Positions 1 to 10,462 of a stretch of DNA of 64,000 bases are shown here, piece after piece (the stretch's first letter is position 1; each line of letters begins with the position of its first letter). The stretch lies in NCBI RefSeq assembly GCF_000227135.1, contig NC_018236.1, forward strand, positions 452,958 through 516,957. The letters run 5' to 3'. The position numbers were made by a program, and so were the translations under genes. Under the pieces are notes generated by a model. The model did not search any database. It saw only the letters and a program-made list of their open reading frames with translations, and was not told where the DNA came from. The stretch is from Leishmania donovani. Lineage: Eukaryota; Euglenozoa; Kinetoplastea; Trypanosomatida; Trypanosomatidae.

Positions 1-1048
1 GAGGGGGAGGCGATAAGAGGGGAGGAGGTGGCCCACACATACAAGAAATGTCGATAGGGAGGGGTGCAGCATCACCTTCATGGATCGGTGAGCGACGGGA
101 TGAAGGAGCGTAGACGCGAGCTACGACGGGTGGTGACGGATGAGACCTGCAGCGTCGCCGCAGCCACGTACACAGACGCAATGCGTATAGAGGTCGTTGC
201 ATGTTTTTCTCCGCACGGTTGTGCGGCACACAAAACCAGCGCGTGATCTCGTCCGCGCAGCGCAACGGGGAGAGGCAAAATGGGGAGGGGAGGGCGGGGA
301 GGAAGCGGGGCGGTGGGGAATGAAGGCGTGCGACAAGGCGGTGACACCTAAGGAGTCACGGCCAACCGCTGCTTCTTTTCCATCACGCTTAAGCTGGCCA
401 TCAATGTGCAAAAAAAAAAAGAGTGAAACAGAGGCCACAACGCCGCGAAAACACGAAAAGGAGGCGCGGCGTTGGTAGTGGTGGTGGAAGGAGTGATGAT
501 GGCGCATGCACACTGGGAGAACACCCACACCCACACACGTACGCACGCACACAACGATACCGATGCGATGAAGTACAAGAAGGGCGGGGGAGGGGCAGAA
601 AAGCAACCGAGCGTTGATCAAGGAGAGAGAGAGAGATCTAATCTGTTTATGTCTATCTCTCTACGTATGCCTCCACACACACATGCATACGTAGAGCCTA
701 ACGAGTCAGCTGCTCACGGCGATGATGGAAGCCGTGAGTGCCGGTGGGTACGCGTCCACCCCCCTCCTCTCCAGTGAAGGAGAAGCTGTGGCGACCAGAA
801 CGGGAGAGAGTGCGAGCGGAGGGAGGAGGGTGGGGGCGCGGCCGCGCGGCGGCGGCTTCATGAATGTCCTTCGCAAGCAACAGTTGAACGTTCTGTCGCA
901 GTGAGGCGAGCGGGAGACGAGCAGCGTGTGTGATCTGTGGAGAGGAGGTTGGGGGAATGGAGACGAAGCAGGCTGTCAGCTGCGCCCATGCCCACACCTC
1001 ACCTCTGCATGTGTGTATTCCGCCCTTTTACGAGTGCGCCATGCCCGT
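1..1048. other. Intergenic DNA, no gene seen
   Basis: Downstream of the 282-aa gene and presumably holding its 3' UTR. It has a run of 12 A at about 408-420 and a short CA/CG-rich stretch near 524-553. Open frames here lack the codon bias of the real genes. Confidence 0.6.
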
Positions 1049-1897
1049 CTACTTGCCTACTTCGTTCTTCAGCAGCGTCATGATCACAGACAAGAAGGCG
1101 TACACGCACTGCCGGATAGGGATGTCCACGCTCGGCGTGCCATCTGCCGACACCACCACCGATGACGACATGTCCGGCTCGTACGCTGCCACCTGCGCCT
1201 GGAGTCGGTCAATGTCGTCCTTCAGCTTGCGTTTCCGGTCTGCCGGGCGCAGTGCCGGATCGTTTAACTTCTCCATGATGCGCTGAATTGAGATGAGGAA
1301 GGAGTTGGGCATCCTCAAGGCGAGCGTCACCAAGTCGAAGGACTCTTTCATCTGGCTTTGCTGCCGCGCCGTGTTGGAGGCGCTCTGCATAAGCACCCTC
1401 TCACGCTTCGTGGCCTCCTCGAGCTTCTCCTTAGTGGCGTCCGAGTCCCTCTTGAGCTGATCAAACGCATGCTGCAGGTCGGTGAACGCCGTCTTGTAGT
1501 TGAGCACCTTTCCTGTCGATGTGGTTGCCTCGCTCGTCGCTAGACCCAGCTGACTACGCAGCTCGGCGACCTCGTCGACGAGACTTGCCCGCGCCGTCTC
1601 GGCATCGTTGAGGCGCACCTGCTGCTTGTCGAGTTCGTGCTGCAGCGTCGTGATGGTCTGGAGCATCTGCTCGTTCTCCTTGATGAGGGCGATAGTGGCT
1701 TCGTCAAGCTCGATGTTTGGCAACGGGCTACCAGACGGACTACGGACCTGGACAGCAGCCCTCCCGCCCTTGCTTGGAGCCGTTGCCGTTGCCGTGTTGG
1801 TCGGTATCGTTGCCATGGGCGAGGACTCACGCTGCGCCGTGGCGGACTTTGCACTGCTACCGTCACAGTTGCCACTAGCGGCACCAGAACCCTTCAT
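1049..1897 (-). CDS. Conserved-type hypothetical coiled-coil protein, 282 aa
   Basis: I do not recognise this gene. The frame is open further upstream, but that part is rich in Thr/Arg/His from a microsatellite, so I place the start at the Met encoded at 1895-1897 (MKGSGAAS). Residues 1-60 are Ser/Thr/Ala-rich and probably disordered. Residues about 64-168 are strongly heptad-like (ENEQMLQ, LQHELDKQQ, DEVAELRSQL), so a long coiled coil is likely. A second short helical stretch lies at 205-238. The C-terminus (262-278) is hydrophobic with a Lys-Asn-Glu end and could be a packing helix rather than a membrane segment. No catalytic motif is visible. A candidate splice acceptor lies 79 nt upstream. 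A cytoskeletal or scaffold role is only a guess from the coiled coil. Confidence 0.75.
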   Translation of the reverse strand: MKGSGAASGNCDGSSAKSATAQRESSPMATIPTNTATATAPSKGGRAAVQVRSPSGSPLPNIELDEATIALIKENEQMLQTITTLQHELDKQQVRLNDAETARASLVDEVAELRSQLGLATSEATTSTGKVLNYKTAFTDLQHAFDQLKRDSDATKEKLEEATKRERVLMQSASNTARQQSQMKESFDLVTLALRMPNSFLISIQRIMEKLNDPALRPADRKRKLKDDIDRLQAQVAAYEPDMSSSVVVSADGTPSVDIPIRQCVYAFLSVIMTLLKNEVGK

Positions 1898-1975
1898 TTC
1901 CGTCCGCGTGCGCGTGCGCGTGTGCGTGTGTCTGTTTGCGTCGATAGAATTATCGATATGCGCGCACGAGAGGGG

Positions 1976-2012
1976 CTGATCGAGTAAGTCGGGGAGGAGG
2001 AGGAGGGGGGGG
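1976..2012 (-). promoter_or_regulatory. Candidate trans-splice acceptor for the coiled-coil gene
   Basis: On the coding strand a 22-nt uninterrupted pyrimidine tract (complement of 1991-2012) is followed by the first AG (complement of 1976-1977), giving a 5' leader of about 78 nt before the Met at 1897. This is the expected arrangement for spliced-leader addition in trypanosomatids. A second purine-rich plus-strand tract at 2084-2129 is an alternative. Confidence 0.5.
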
Positions 2013-2149
2013 CAGTTCTTTGCGTATCCGCGTGTGTTGGTGGGTTTCACGTAGAGGCTGAGCGGGTGCTGTGGTGGCTAACAGTGGAAGAGATAGGAGA
2101 GGAGAGGGCAAAGGAAAGGAGGAGTCCGACGAGCCAACAGACAGACAGA

Positions 2150-2189
<40 letters not shown>

Positions 2190-2208
2190 CGCACGCACAC
2201 ACACGTGC
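2150..2208. repeat. (CA)n microsatellite
   Basis: Almost uninterrupted CA dinucleotides, with a few CG steps near the right end. CA/GT tracts of this kind recur in most intergenic gaps of the window. Confidence 0.9.
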
Positions 2209-3593
2209 ACATATGCGTATGTGGAGAGCGTCAAAAAGCGGCTGCATGGCGGAAGGTGCACTGATGTGTGTACATGAGCATCCTCACTGTATCAACAACA
2301 CCGGCCACACTGATCTTCGCTTCATGCCCCCTCCCCTCCCCCGCTGCCCATTCCATTTGGTTCGTTCTAATGGACATTTCGCTGAGGGCTGCCATCAGGA
2401 TGCACTGATGTGGTGGTGTTCTCGGCGACCTGCATCGCCCCACCGTGCGCACCTGTGGTGGGCATTGGCGTGTGCGTGTTCGTGTGTACTTCTTCCTTCG
2501 ATTCGACGCCATAACGTCGCGACAAGTTGTTGCCCGGGTGCGTCGGTCGAATGGATGAACGGATGAAAGGAATGGATGATGAAAAAGGGGGAGGAAGGAG
2601 GGAAGGGTAGTGGTTGGTGGGAACAACAACTGTAAAACGAACCCGCGTGCGATGACGCGTGCGTGCGTGTGTCGTGCTTGTTGCTTCGGCATGGCAAGCT
2701 GCCCTTTCCCGCACACGTCAGACGCGCTGACACTCCAACACGCACCCAACCCAGCCACCGAAGTGACGAGAGAAGAGAGAAGGGAGGTTACCAAGAACAC
2801 GACGTACAGCAGGCACACATAAAACGCTACTCCGCGCCGAGCAGCATCAGCAGCAACAACAACCTACCTCCCTTCCCCTCCTCCCCACACGTTCCCACGG
2901 AAAGGGAAGCGACAGCAACAGCAGCATAGAAGCGCAATGGATGAAAAAGGAGGTGAAGAAGAGCGAAGGAAAACATGGGGGAGATACAGATGCGACACGC
3001 ACACACACTGCACACCACACACCCACACAATGAAGGAGGAATACAGGGTCCACAAGAGACCTGCGGAAACGAAGAAAGAGATGTGGGGTGGGGTGGGGGG
3101 AGGAGGAGGATCGGCGGTAGCAGGCAGAAGCAAAGAGCTCTATGGCAGATCACCCCGTCGATCGCCCTCCCCACCTCCCGGTCTCACTCTCACACTGCAC
3201 GACCATCACCACCAACCGGCCCACGTCATCATTTCGTTGATCGTGTGTGAAAGCGCTTGCTTGTGTGAGAGAGAGGCGGAGAAGAAAGAAAAAGCAAAAC
3301 AGGGAGGACACCCTTTCCCATCGACAGCGGCGAGCGAGACGGATGCGCAGCCACCGGGATGAGCGGAGAAGCGGAAGAGAAGAGGGAGGGAGGGTGGGAG
3401 GCGTGTATGTCGTCTGCCACTGCCTTCATTTCTCAGCCCTCGCGTATGAGTCCAACGCCACTCTGCACACCCCTTCGCCCACCCACCCTTCCACGGCCCT
3501 GTCACCAGGCCCCATCCGCGTGGTGCGAAGCAAACCGCAGACACACACGTGTGCTACAGCAAATGCGCCGACTCAGCGACCTGTACACCATCT

Positions 3594-3958
3594 CTGTCTC
3601 AAGCTCTACTCCCCCACCCCACACAGCCGCCCCCCAATCATGCCGGTCGCCACGCAGGCTCCTCCCCACACATCAGTGGGCCGTGTGAGGGCCGTGTGAG
3701 GCATACGCTCGAGTCACCCTGACACGTGCTGCCCATCGTATGGATGGCACAGACGTGTTCACTGTCGTCGGCCGTCCCGACGCACCGCCAGAGGTGGGTT
3801 CTGCATTGGCAGGGGTAGAAGAGGGGGGGGGGGGTGTGNNNNNNNNNNNNNNNNNNNNNNNNNNNNNNNNNNNNNNNNNNNNNNNNNNNNNNNNNNNNNN
3901 NGCCCTGAGACACCACGCTCTGAGAGGTGTGTGTATGTGTGCCCTCCTGTCACCAGAG
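3594..3958 (+). repeat. SIDER-like interspersed repeat, copy 1 (5'-shortened, contains gap)
   Basis: This segment matches 60481-60878 and, in reverse, 53238-53640 nearly base for base, for example around CATCAGTGGGCCGTGTGAGG and the CACCACGCTCTGAGAGG block. It starts abruptly at CTGTCTCAAGC, lacking the first ~80 bp present in the other copies. GGCCGTGTGAG is duplicated in tandem near 3677-3700. A 63-nt run of N interrupts it right after a G homopolymer. It lies about 0.9 kb past the stop of the 458-aa gene, so probably in that gene's 3' UTR. The SIDER name is inferred from size, copy number and location. Confidence 0.7.
3839..3901. other. Assembly gap (63 N)
   Basis: A run of unknown bases directly after a G homopolymer within SIDER-like copy 1. 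The intact copy at 60.7-60.8 kb suggests that roughly 50-60 bp are missing. Confidence 0.95.
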
Positions 3959-4156
3959 AAAAAGAGAGGCCAAGTAGGAGAGACACACAAAGAAAACGTT
4001 CAGCACACAAGAGGGGCATCGCAACGACGTCCCTCACACGCCCTTCATCCACGCATACGCCAACGGATGTGTCGGTGCATGCGTGTATGATTGACTGACT
4101 TGTCCGCCAGCGAAAACAAGGGAATAGGAGCAGCAGCATCCGACGTGCCTGTGCAA

Positions 4157-4191
4157 CACACACACACACACGCACACACACACAGCCCCAC
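4157..4191. repeat. (CA)n microsatellite
   Basis: A run of CA dinucleotides with one CG interruption in intergenic DNA. Confidence 0.85.
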
Positions 4192-4890
4192 GTGGACACG
4201 CATGCATGAGAATCCGCCAACACGCATGAGAAAGAACCGTAAGAAAGACGAGAGGGGGTGGGGCGGGAAGGGAAGAGGGGGCAGCGACGTCGCCTCCCTG
4301 CCACACAGAGGAGGAGAAAAAAACACACAGGGACGTTACAAAGGAAAGGCGAAGATCAGAAAGACCGGCACGCCACACACGACGTACACCCACACACGCC
4401 TCACACTCACACGAACGTGCGAGTCGAAGGACAGACGCGCTACCACCGCTTGAGGGAAAGCTCTAAAGAAGAGTACAGAAAAGGAACACCAAACAAAACA
4501 GAAGCAGCAAGACACCCCGAGAACACGCGCCAACTCGCATACACTCAAGCACAGACGTGATCAATAATGTGCCGTGCGTGTGTGTGTGGGTGGGTGGTGG
4601 TGGGGAGGAAGCTTTTGCTCATAAAGAAGCATCCATTCGTCGTCATAGGGCGAGCGGAGCCCTCCTCTCCCCCCCCAACGCCCACACACACGCACGCTTA
4701 CACATGCGCCACCGTCACCACCTGTCGCTTAACCACAGAGGCAAACTACAATCAGCGTCGTCCACGGCGCAGTTCAATGCCACGTGGAGGCGACACCGGA
4801 AGACAAGCACGGCGCGCATCACGGAAACGGTGTAGCCGCGCCGCGGTGAATGACATCGCGAAGGGGAACGCCGCATGTGCGCTCGCCCTT

Positions 4891-6267
4891 TTAGCGCCAC
4901 TGGCGTGGGTGCTCCAACACCGCGGTGGCCCGCCAATCATTCGGGGATCGGCACCGGTGCTCAGCAGAGATGTCGCTCCGGCACGAGTCCTTACGCGGCG
5001 GCTCCGGCTTTTTCCAGGCATCTAGCGGCAGGCACTGTCGCGGCTTGGACTTGGCGATACTCGGGGTACTGCTACGCCGCCTCGTGGCGGGAGAGGAGGT
5101 GCAGCGGTCCTCCGTGGTACCGTTCGCAACCCCGTCGCTCGAGTGGGGGCTCATCTGAGCGTTCCCGTTTGCCCTCGTGGACGGCGAGGAGGTGCGCCGC
5201 TGCGGCGCGATCGCGGCAGGGTTACGCATCTCAATGCTGTAGCGACGCTGCGCAGCCATCATCTCGTACGGATTGCGGAAGTGGTAGCGAGTGTCCTTCT
5301 CCATCATCGAGTCGTAGAGCACGCGCAGCCGCTCTTGTTCAATCTCCTGCCGACGCTGCGCCGCAGCGGTCATGCGTTCCTGGCGGATGCGGCTGCTCTT
5401 CGCCAATCGCGCGTGCAGATCCTCATTGAGACGCATGCGCCGCACATACATGGCCTTCTCGCGAGCGAGCTCCTCGTTGACGATGGTGGACTCGCGCGCG
5501 AGCGCGAGCTGCGCCGAGCGCTCTGCCGCCTCCTGTCGGCGGTACTCGTTCTCCATCATCCGCTCCACTGCGACGCGCTCACCCTCGGTCATGACGCTGC
5601 TGCGGCGGCTGGCCAACGTGTAGAGGTCATCGATGACGCCGACGACCCCGTTCACAGAGCTGGCCCGGCGTGCCGAGATGCAGCGCGCGGACTTGACGAC
5701 AGAGGTGCAGCGGCGGTACCGCTGCTCGTGCACATCCGCCAGCTCGGCGGCGCTGAGGCCGCTTAGCGAGTAGGAGCGGCCACGGCTGATGCCGCTGGTC
5801 GAGCGCGGCGACGGCGCCGCAAAACGTGAGGTGTGCGAGTAGCTGCGATGGCGCTGCGCTCCGTTCCCGTCCGCTTCAGCTTGAGAGTCCTCGTTGCAAG
5901 TGTGCGGCATCGGTAGTGCCGGTACACCGTGGGATGGAGCTGGGGCCGATGCAGCCGGCGCGGCAGCGGCCATGTCCGCCTCGACGTCGTCTTCGTCATG
6001 CAGATGCTGGTGCTGCAGCATATCATGCACATGGGGCGGCGGCACGGTACCCTCGCGCGGGGTGTGCGGTGCACCTCCCGTTTCCTCGAACGACTCCGCG
6101 AAGCCGGACGGCTCGCGCGAGATGTCGCCGTCAGCCACATCCGCGGACGTTCTGCGCTCTTCAGCCGCAGCGGTGTCGGCATTATGGGGCTCCATCGTGC
6201 TGTCGACCGGTTCATGGTGCTCCTCTTCCTCTTCCATTGGCTCTGCGCTGTGGCGGAAGAGAAACAT
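4891..6267 (-). CDS. Hypothetical charged, Ser/Arg-rich helical protein, 458 aa
   Basis: I do not recognise this protein. The frame is open to 6624, but the upstream part is Pro/Cys/His-rich and non-coding in character. The Met at 6265-6267 (MFLFRHSAEPMEEEEE) is the likely start. Residues 10-140 are acidic, with Glu runs, and Pro/Ala/His-rich, so probably disordered. Residues about 140-220 are rich in Ser/Arg with several RRxS-like sites that could be phosphorylated. Residues about 220-330 are highly charged and helical (ERVAVERMMENEYRR, RRQEIEQERLRV), consistent with a single long helix or coiled coil. The C-terminal 110 residues are again Ser/Pro/Arg-rich with an LDAWKKPEPP patch. There is no signal peptide or membrane segment. 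The composition suggests a cytoskeletal or microtubule-associated protein, but this is not established. Confidence 0.75.
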   Translation of the reverse strand: MFLFRHSAEPMEEEEEHHEPVDSTMEPHNADTAAAEERRTSADVADGDISREPSGFAESFEETGGAPHTPREGTVPPPHVHDMLQHQHLHDEDDVEADMAAAAPAASAPAPSHGVPALPMPHTCNEDSQAEADGNGAQRHRSYSHTSRFAAPSPRSTSGISRGRSYSLSGLSAAELADVHEQRYRRCTSVVKSARCISARRASSVNGVVGVIDDLYTLASRRSSVMTEGERVAVERMMENEYRRQEAAERSAQLALARESTIVNEELAREKAMYVRRMRLNEDLHARLAKSSRIRQERMTAAAQRRQEIEQERLRVLYDSMMEKDTRYHFRNPYEMMAAQRRYSIEMRNPAAIAPQRRTSSPSTRANGNAQMSPHSSDGVANGTTEDRCTSSPATRRRSSTPSIAKSKPRQCLPLDAWKKPEPPRKDSCRSDISAEHRCRSPNDWRATAVLEHPRQWR

Positions 6268-7264
6268 TGGCGTTGACGCTGAGGGAGGTGGACAGCACGA
6301 TGCTGATGTGATAGCTGTAAGAAGGCTGGAGGGGATGGGTGGTACCGGAGGGGCAGTTTGGTACAGCGGCAAGAGTGCTCGTGGTAGCTGCCGGTGTGGG
6401 CAGGAGGAGGAGCAGGTCACGTGCGGGCCGTGAGGACAGCGCCGCAAAGTTGCCACGTGCCGGTGGATGCGAGCGAGGGACGAGGGAGAGGCCGAAATGG
6501 AGGTGGGGAAGAGGTGCACGCAACAAAAGGGCGACTGAGGAGGGCGTCGCCCATATGTCTCGGTGGGGTGTCCGTGCGGGCGTGGAGTGCTTCTCTGAGA
6601 CGGGCCACGCACATAATCGCTCACGTGAATACCGAGCGGAAAACGGGAAGGAAGCGAACGCCAGACAGACGGGGCGAACGACAGGGAGGGGCGCCTGCGT
6701 TGTCGCGCCGTCGCCCTCTACACGAGCAGGAGGAGCGGAGTTGGGTGCGCGAAGTGCGTTGATGGGCATACAAAGGCCCCCGATGGCATGACTCGCGGAA
6801 AGTCGTCTGTTGTTTTGCTATGCTTTGTGTGCAACCGCCGCGCTCACCTCTGCTGCATGCGTCCGCGTTCACTGATGTGGAACATCGCGCCCATGTTGAC
6901 TTGCGTATACACAGGAGCACGCTGCCCTCTCAGGTGGAGAGAGGAGGTTAGTGGTGGTGGTGGGGGGTTGGTGGGGGCCGCGCACTCGCTCTCTGGCAGA
7001 CACACACGCGGGAGGTGGGGAGGGAAGCAGCACAGCACGACGCCCGCTTAATAGACCGCACTTTTACACAAAATAGAACAGACGCGCCCCCCTCTCACAA
7101 AGCCTCATCCATGAACACCTTCGCTGCAACTACGCAAGTACGCACGCATGGATACCTACAGAACCAACGACAAAGGCACTTTTATTTGGTTCCTTCCAGT
7201 GCCACCGCTAGAATCCGGCGCCTCTTGTAACCGCCACTCCTCATTCGCTTCCCTCTTCGCTCTT
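6268..7264. other. Intergenic region, no gene seen
   Basis: Holds the 5' leader of the 458-aa gene and the 3' UTR of MRP2. It has G-rich stretches near 6950-7020 and no convincing frame. Confidence 0.6.
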
Positions 7265-7993
7265 CTACACTTTTCGGGAAAAACCAGTGTTATAATGAAG
7301 GGCCTGCGTGAGAAAGCGGTGCAGCATCAGCGACTCCGCCGCGTCGAACTCCACTGTCCACTCCACAGTTTCCTCATGTACGTCGGCGCCGTCCACCGTC
7401 TGGATCTGGCCAGTGGTCGGCTTCATGGACGTGCAGCGCAGAGTGTAGTGGTGCTTTCCCTTCGCTGCATTCGGCGAAAAAGAGGCATTCGTGAAGCGCG
7501 ACTGCACCTCCAGCTTGCTCATGCGCCCCTCCAGCACCCCGAGGAAGCGCGCCACGTACACGGGCGGCAGAGTCACTGTCACCACCCTCTCGGCGCGGTT
7601 CGGGTTCGGCGCGCGACTGCCATCTTCACGAAGTTCGGCGGTGACACAACGCTGCCGGTGGTAGTCCAGAACGATGAAGCCGTCGCGGTGCACCACGCGC
7701 AGCAGGTGGCCTGCAGTGATGTCCTCGTCGTTCCAGTGCACAATGTCGAAGGCCGGTGGCATCGCGTCGCGCCGCCCTCGCTGACTCTGCACATTGCTAT
7801 TTCTACCGTTGTTGCGCTGCGCGTTGTTGCTTGTGGGTGCCGCTGCATCCGAGGAGGCCCAGCGTGCCTGCTGCAGAGGGGATGCCTGGCACGCAAACTG
7901 ACCCGTGTTGGCAGAGAGACCGCCGAAGACGGCCATGGCAGTGACGCCCGCGCGTTGACGCAGCGCCCACAGAGTGGGGACACGATGAAGCAT
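7265..7993 (-). CDS. MRP2: Mitochondrial RNA-binding protein 2 (guide-RNA-binding, gBP25-type), 242 aa
   Basis: MRP1 and MRP2 form a heterotetramer of Whirly-like folds in the kinetoplast that binds guide RNA and promotes its annealing to pre-edited mRNA. The N-terminus (MLHRVPTLWALRQRAG) is Arg-rich and amphipathic, typical of a mitochondrial targeting sequence. A Gln/Asn/Ser linker follows to about residue 76. The conserved domain (77-240) begins FDIVHWNDEDI, includes HLLRVVHRDGFIVLDYHRQ, and ends with a long helix (AESLMLHRFLTQALHY). The length fits the family. The pattern in the first strands matches MRP2 better than MRP1 as I know them; that assignment is from recall, while the MRP family call is firmer. 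The next genes upstream are Tim17 and IFT25. Confidence 0.82.
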   Translation of the reverse strand: MLHRVPTLWALRQRAGVTAMAVFGGLSANTGQFACQASPLQQARWASSDAAAPTSNNAQRNNGRNSNVQSQRGRRDAMPPAFDIVHWNDEDITAGHLLRVVHRDGFIVLDYHRQRCVTAELREDGSRAPNPNRAERVVTVTLPPVYVARFLGVLEGRMSKLEVQSRFTNASFSPNAAKGKHHYTLRCTSMKPTTGQIQTVDGADVHEETVEWTVEFDAAESLMLHRFLTQALHYNTGFSRKV

Positions 7994-8967
7994 GGCAACG
8001 TAGGAAGTCGAGTGTGGAGCAAGGGAGGGAGGGAGGGCGAATAGCGATCGATAGGCTCAAGCGCTCGATGATGCCTTTGTAAAGGTTCGAGGCGTGCACG
8101 GTGTGCAGCGATGCCGTTGCTGTGCTGAAGCACGCGTGTATTTGTGTTTGGGAGGTAAGAAAAGCGGAGGGCCAGAGGACGGAGGAGAGGGGGGGGTGCT
8201 TGGAGGTGGGGCTGGCGCGTGAGCTTGGTGGGGTTGGGGAAGGGGCAGCTATGCTGGCGCAGAGGGGGAGATCACCGGCGGCCCAAGGTCATTCTGACCA
8301 CCTCGCTGCAGAGGACGTCGTCCTTAGCGAATCAGTTGGTTCAAAACCGTCACGACGGTGGAAGAGGAGGAGGAGAGGGGTGCGCACCCATCCACTGCTC
8401 AAAACCCCTTCGCGCTTGCGTTTCCGTTTGTTAGTCAGCAAGACAGTTATCGAGAAAAGAAGGGAGCTTCCGGGTGGTGGTGGGGGGAGGACGTCCTCAA
8501 GTCGTGTGTGCGAGAGACAGGAAGGGGGACGGCAACGACAACGGCGCACAGCCGGGCGCACGAAGAGGTGAGGAGGTCGGCCGTTGGGCCGGTGGGGTTA
8601 CACGGATGAAGACTGTGAGTACCAAACACATCACAACGGCAGCAAGGGTGAGCATCTCCACACACACCGAGAGAGACACGCGAAGACGGTGAGCAAGGAC
8701 AGAGGGGGAGGAGATAGGCGGGAGAGGATAGACGAGGAGGAGAGGGCACGCCAGCGGCTGCGAGAGTCGCCTGTGGGGTGGCTAGTGGCGGACGATCACC
8801 AACGTCGTGGACACAGCCGCGATTGCGCAAAATCACCACCGCGCCAAAACCGCACCTCACGCGCCTGCGTGCGTGCGTTTTCCACACTCGTGCCGCCCTC
8901 TGACGTGAGCATCCGCACCCTTCTCTCGTGTTGTCCACGAGCTGCTCTCCATTTCAACGGCCCTCGC
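7994..8967. other. Intergenic region, no gene seen
   Basis: Between Tim17 (upstream) and MRP2. Mostly purine-rich plus-strand DNA, as expected for the polypyrimidine and splice region of MRP2 (for example 8150-8200 and 8355-8380). Confidence 0.6.
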
Positions 8968-9426
8968 TTAGTGCTGAGCCATGCCCATGGCATCCAGCAT
9001 CTTCTCGAAAACCAGAGAGAAGGCCGCACCGCCCACGATGCCGGCCGCCAGACCGGGGTGCTTGTAGGAGCGCCACCCATACCCGCCACCAATGATAGCG
9101 CCGGCAATCGTTGGATTCCATTGGTCCTTGCGGCCGCGGCGCTTCTCTAAAGCCACCTCAATGCCGCCGAACAAGAAGCCGAAGAAGGCGAAGCTGCCGC
9201 CGAGGCGGTGAGCGCTGCGCAGGCTGTGGCGGAAGAAGTCTGCCGTTCCCATCGCCTGCGTGCTTGTCTCGGCCGAGATCATGGAGCCGAAGAGCGAGAA
9301 GCCGAAGCCCATGATGTAGCCACCAAAGACGTTCAACATTGCTGTAGCCAGTGTGCTGTCCTTGGCCACCATCATCGCCCGCTGGAGGGGCTCGATGGGC
9401 TGCCTAGGGTCCAAGATGGATGTCAT
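8968..9426 (-). CDS. TIM17: Tim17/Tim22/Tim23-family inner-membrane translocase subunit, 152 aa
   Basis: This is the pore-forming type of subunit for protein import across the mitochondrial inner membrane; trypanosomatids are known for a single major Tim17-like protein. The start is the Met at 9424-9426 (MTSILDPRQPIEPL), giving 152 residues, the usual family length; the upstream open frame has no family character. Four hydrophobic, Gly-rich segments are visible at about 27-49 (NVFGGYIMGFGFSLFG), 75-94 (RLGGSFAFFGFLFGG), 105-118 (TIAGAIIGGG) and 124-141 (GLAAGIVGGAAFS). The GxxxG-type packing motifs and the basic loop EKRRGRKDQW between segments 2 and 3 are typical. Neighbours are MRP2 and IFT25. 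Confidence 0.9.
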   Translation of the reverse strand: MTSILDPRQPIEPLQRAMMVAKDSTLATAMLNVFGGYIMGFGFSLFGSMISAETSTQAMGTADFFRHSLRSAHRLGGSFAFFGFLFGGIEVALEKRRGRKDQWNPTIAGAIIGGGYGWRSYKHPGLAAGIVGGAAFSLVFEKMLDAMGMAQH

Positions 9427-10462
9427 TCTTCTGCTTTGCAGGCCTGCTTGCTGTTTTGGTACAACGCGGACGATGAGGGATGCCGTCCGCGTGCGCTCGA
9501 CTCCGAAACACGTTGACACCGAACACAGTGATGGCCGGTGACGATGAGCGGTGGCGGTGGTGGGGTAAGATAAGCGGAGAGACCGGCAAGACGCAGAACG
9601 GGGATGAGAGACAAGATGGCAACGCGCGCATCAATCACGGTGTGAGATGGAAGGGAAGAGGGGGGGGGGGAAGGCTGCGGTGCTTCGAGGGTGTGATGCA
9701 CCTTTCGAATACTTTTTCTAACCCTCGTCTCTTTCTCCCTTGGAGCAAGGATTGACGAGGCGGAGGCGTGTGCAGGTAGGCGACATTGCATGTTGCTGCG
9801 AGGTAAGGGTGATGGCACGCACATCACTACCTTCACCTCCCCGCACCGTACGCCGCGGAAATGTAATCGGAGCCATGCGGGCCATCCGTAACAGTCGCGT
9901 CGGCACCCTTCGGGTGAGCAGCGAAGGAGGAGGTGGTGGTGGTAGTGGGGAGGTGAGGGGTCGAGGCGCGACGCGCATTCCTTGGTGTGTCACGCTCTTC
10001 GGCGCGTTTTCTGTTTCCAGCTTCAGTTCCTTGATCGTTCAGGGTGTGTGTGTGTGTGTGTGTGCGTGTGCGCGCCCTCGTGCGTGTATGAAAGGCGGAG
10101 AGGGGGCTTGCCCGGCTCTTCGCTTTACTTTGCTGCTCACGGCCATGGCATATATACATGTACCTACGAGGCACCCCCACCGGAAGCACCACGACTGCCA
10201 TCACAGCGCTGACTCAACTGTGCACACCATGCACACATACACATGCAACACAACTTGGTTTGAGAACATGCCCATCTCCCCCCCCTCTGTCGGCTTGCGC
10301 GAGGGTGTGTGGGTGCGTGTGCTGTGAGCGCATCAAGAGGAAGGAGAGACGAACCTACAAAGGCGCCCTTTCTACGAGAACGCATTAGTGTGTGCCGGCC
10401 TTCCACTTGCACGCTAGTCAGCTCGCCCAAGTCCACGCATGCCAGCGCAGCACTGGCCAACT
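9427..10462. other. Intergenic region with GT microsatellite, no gene seen
   Basis: A GT dinucleotide run lies at about 10041-10070. The rest is purine-rich or low complexity, with no supported frame. It should include the 3' UTR of IFT25 and the 5' leader of Tim17. Confidence 0.6.
10041..10070. repeat. (GT)n microsatellite
   Basis: A simple run of GT dinucleotides between IFT25 and Tim17. Confidence 0.85.

Larger units (their letters stand above)
1898..4890. other. Long (3 kb) intergenic region with microsatellites and one interspersed repeat
   Basis: Between two minus-strand genes. It contains a long CA microsatellite (about 2150-2208), the first copy of the SIDER-like repeat (3594-3958, with a 63-nt gap of N), a second CA tract (about 4157-4191), and much purine-rich sequence. 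No reading frame looks coding. Part of it must be the 3' UTR of the 458-aa gene that ends at 4891. Confidence 0.6.

Noticed and set aside
8330..8360. Possible tRNA T-loop (GGTTCAAAACC)
   Set aside because: No acceptor stem, anticodon arm or D-arm could be placed around it, and the consensus is wrong. No other T-loop-like sequence was found on either strand.
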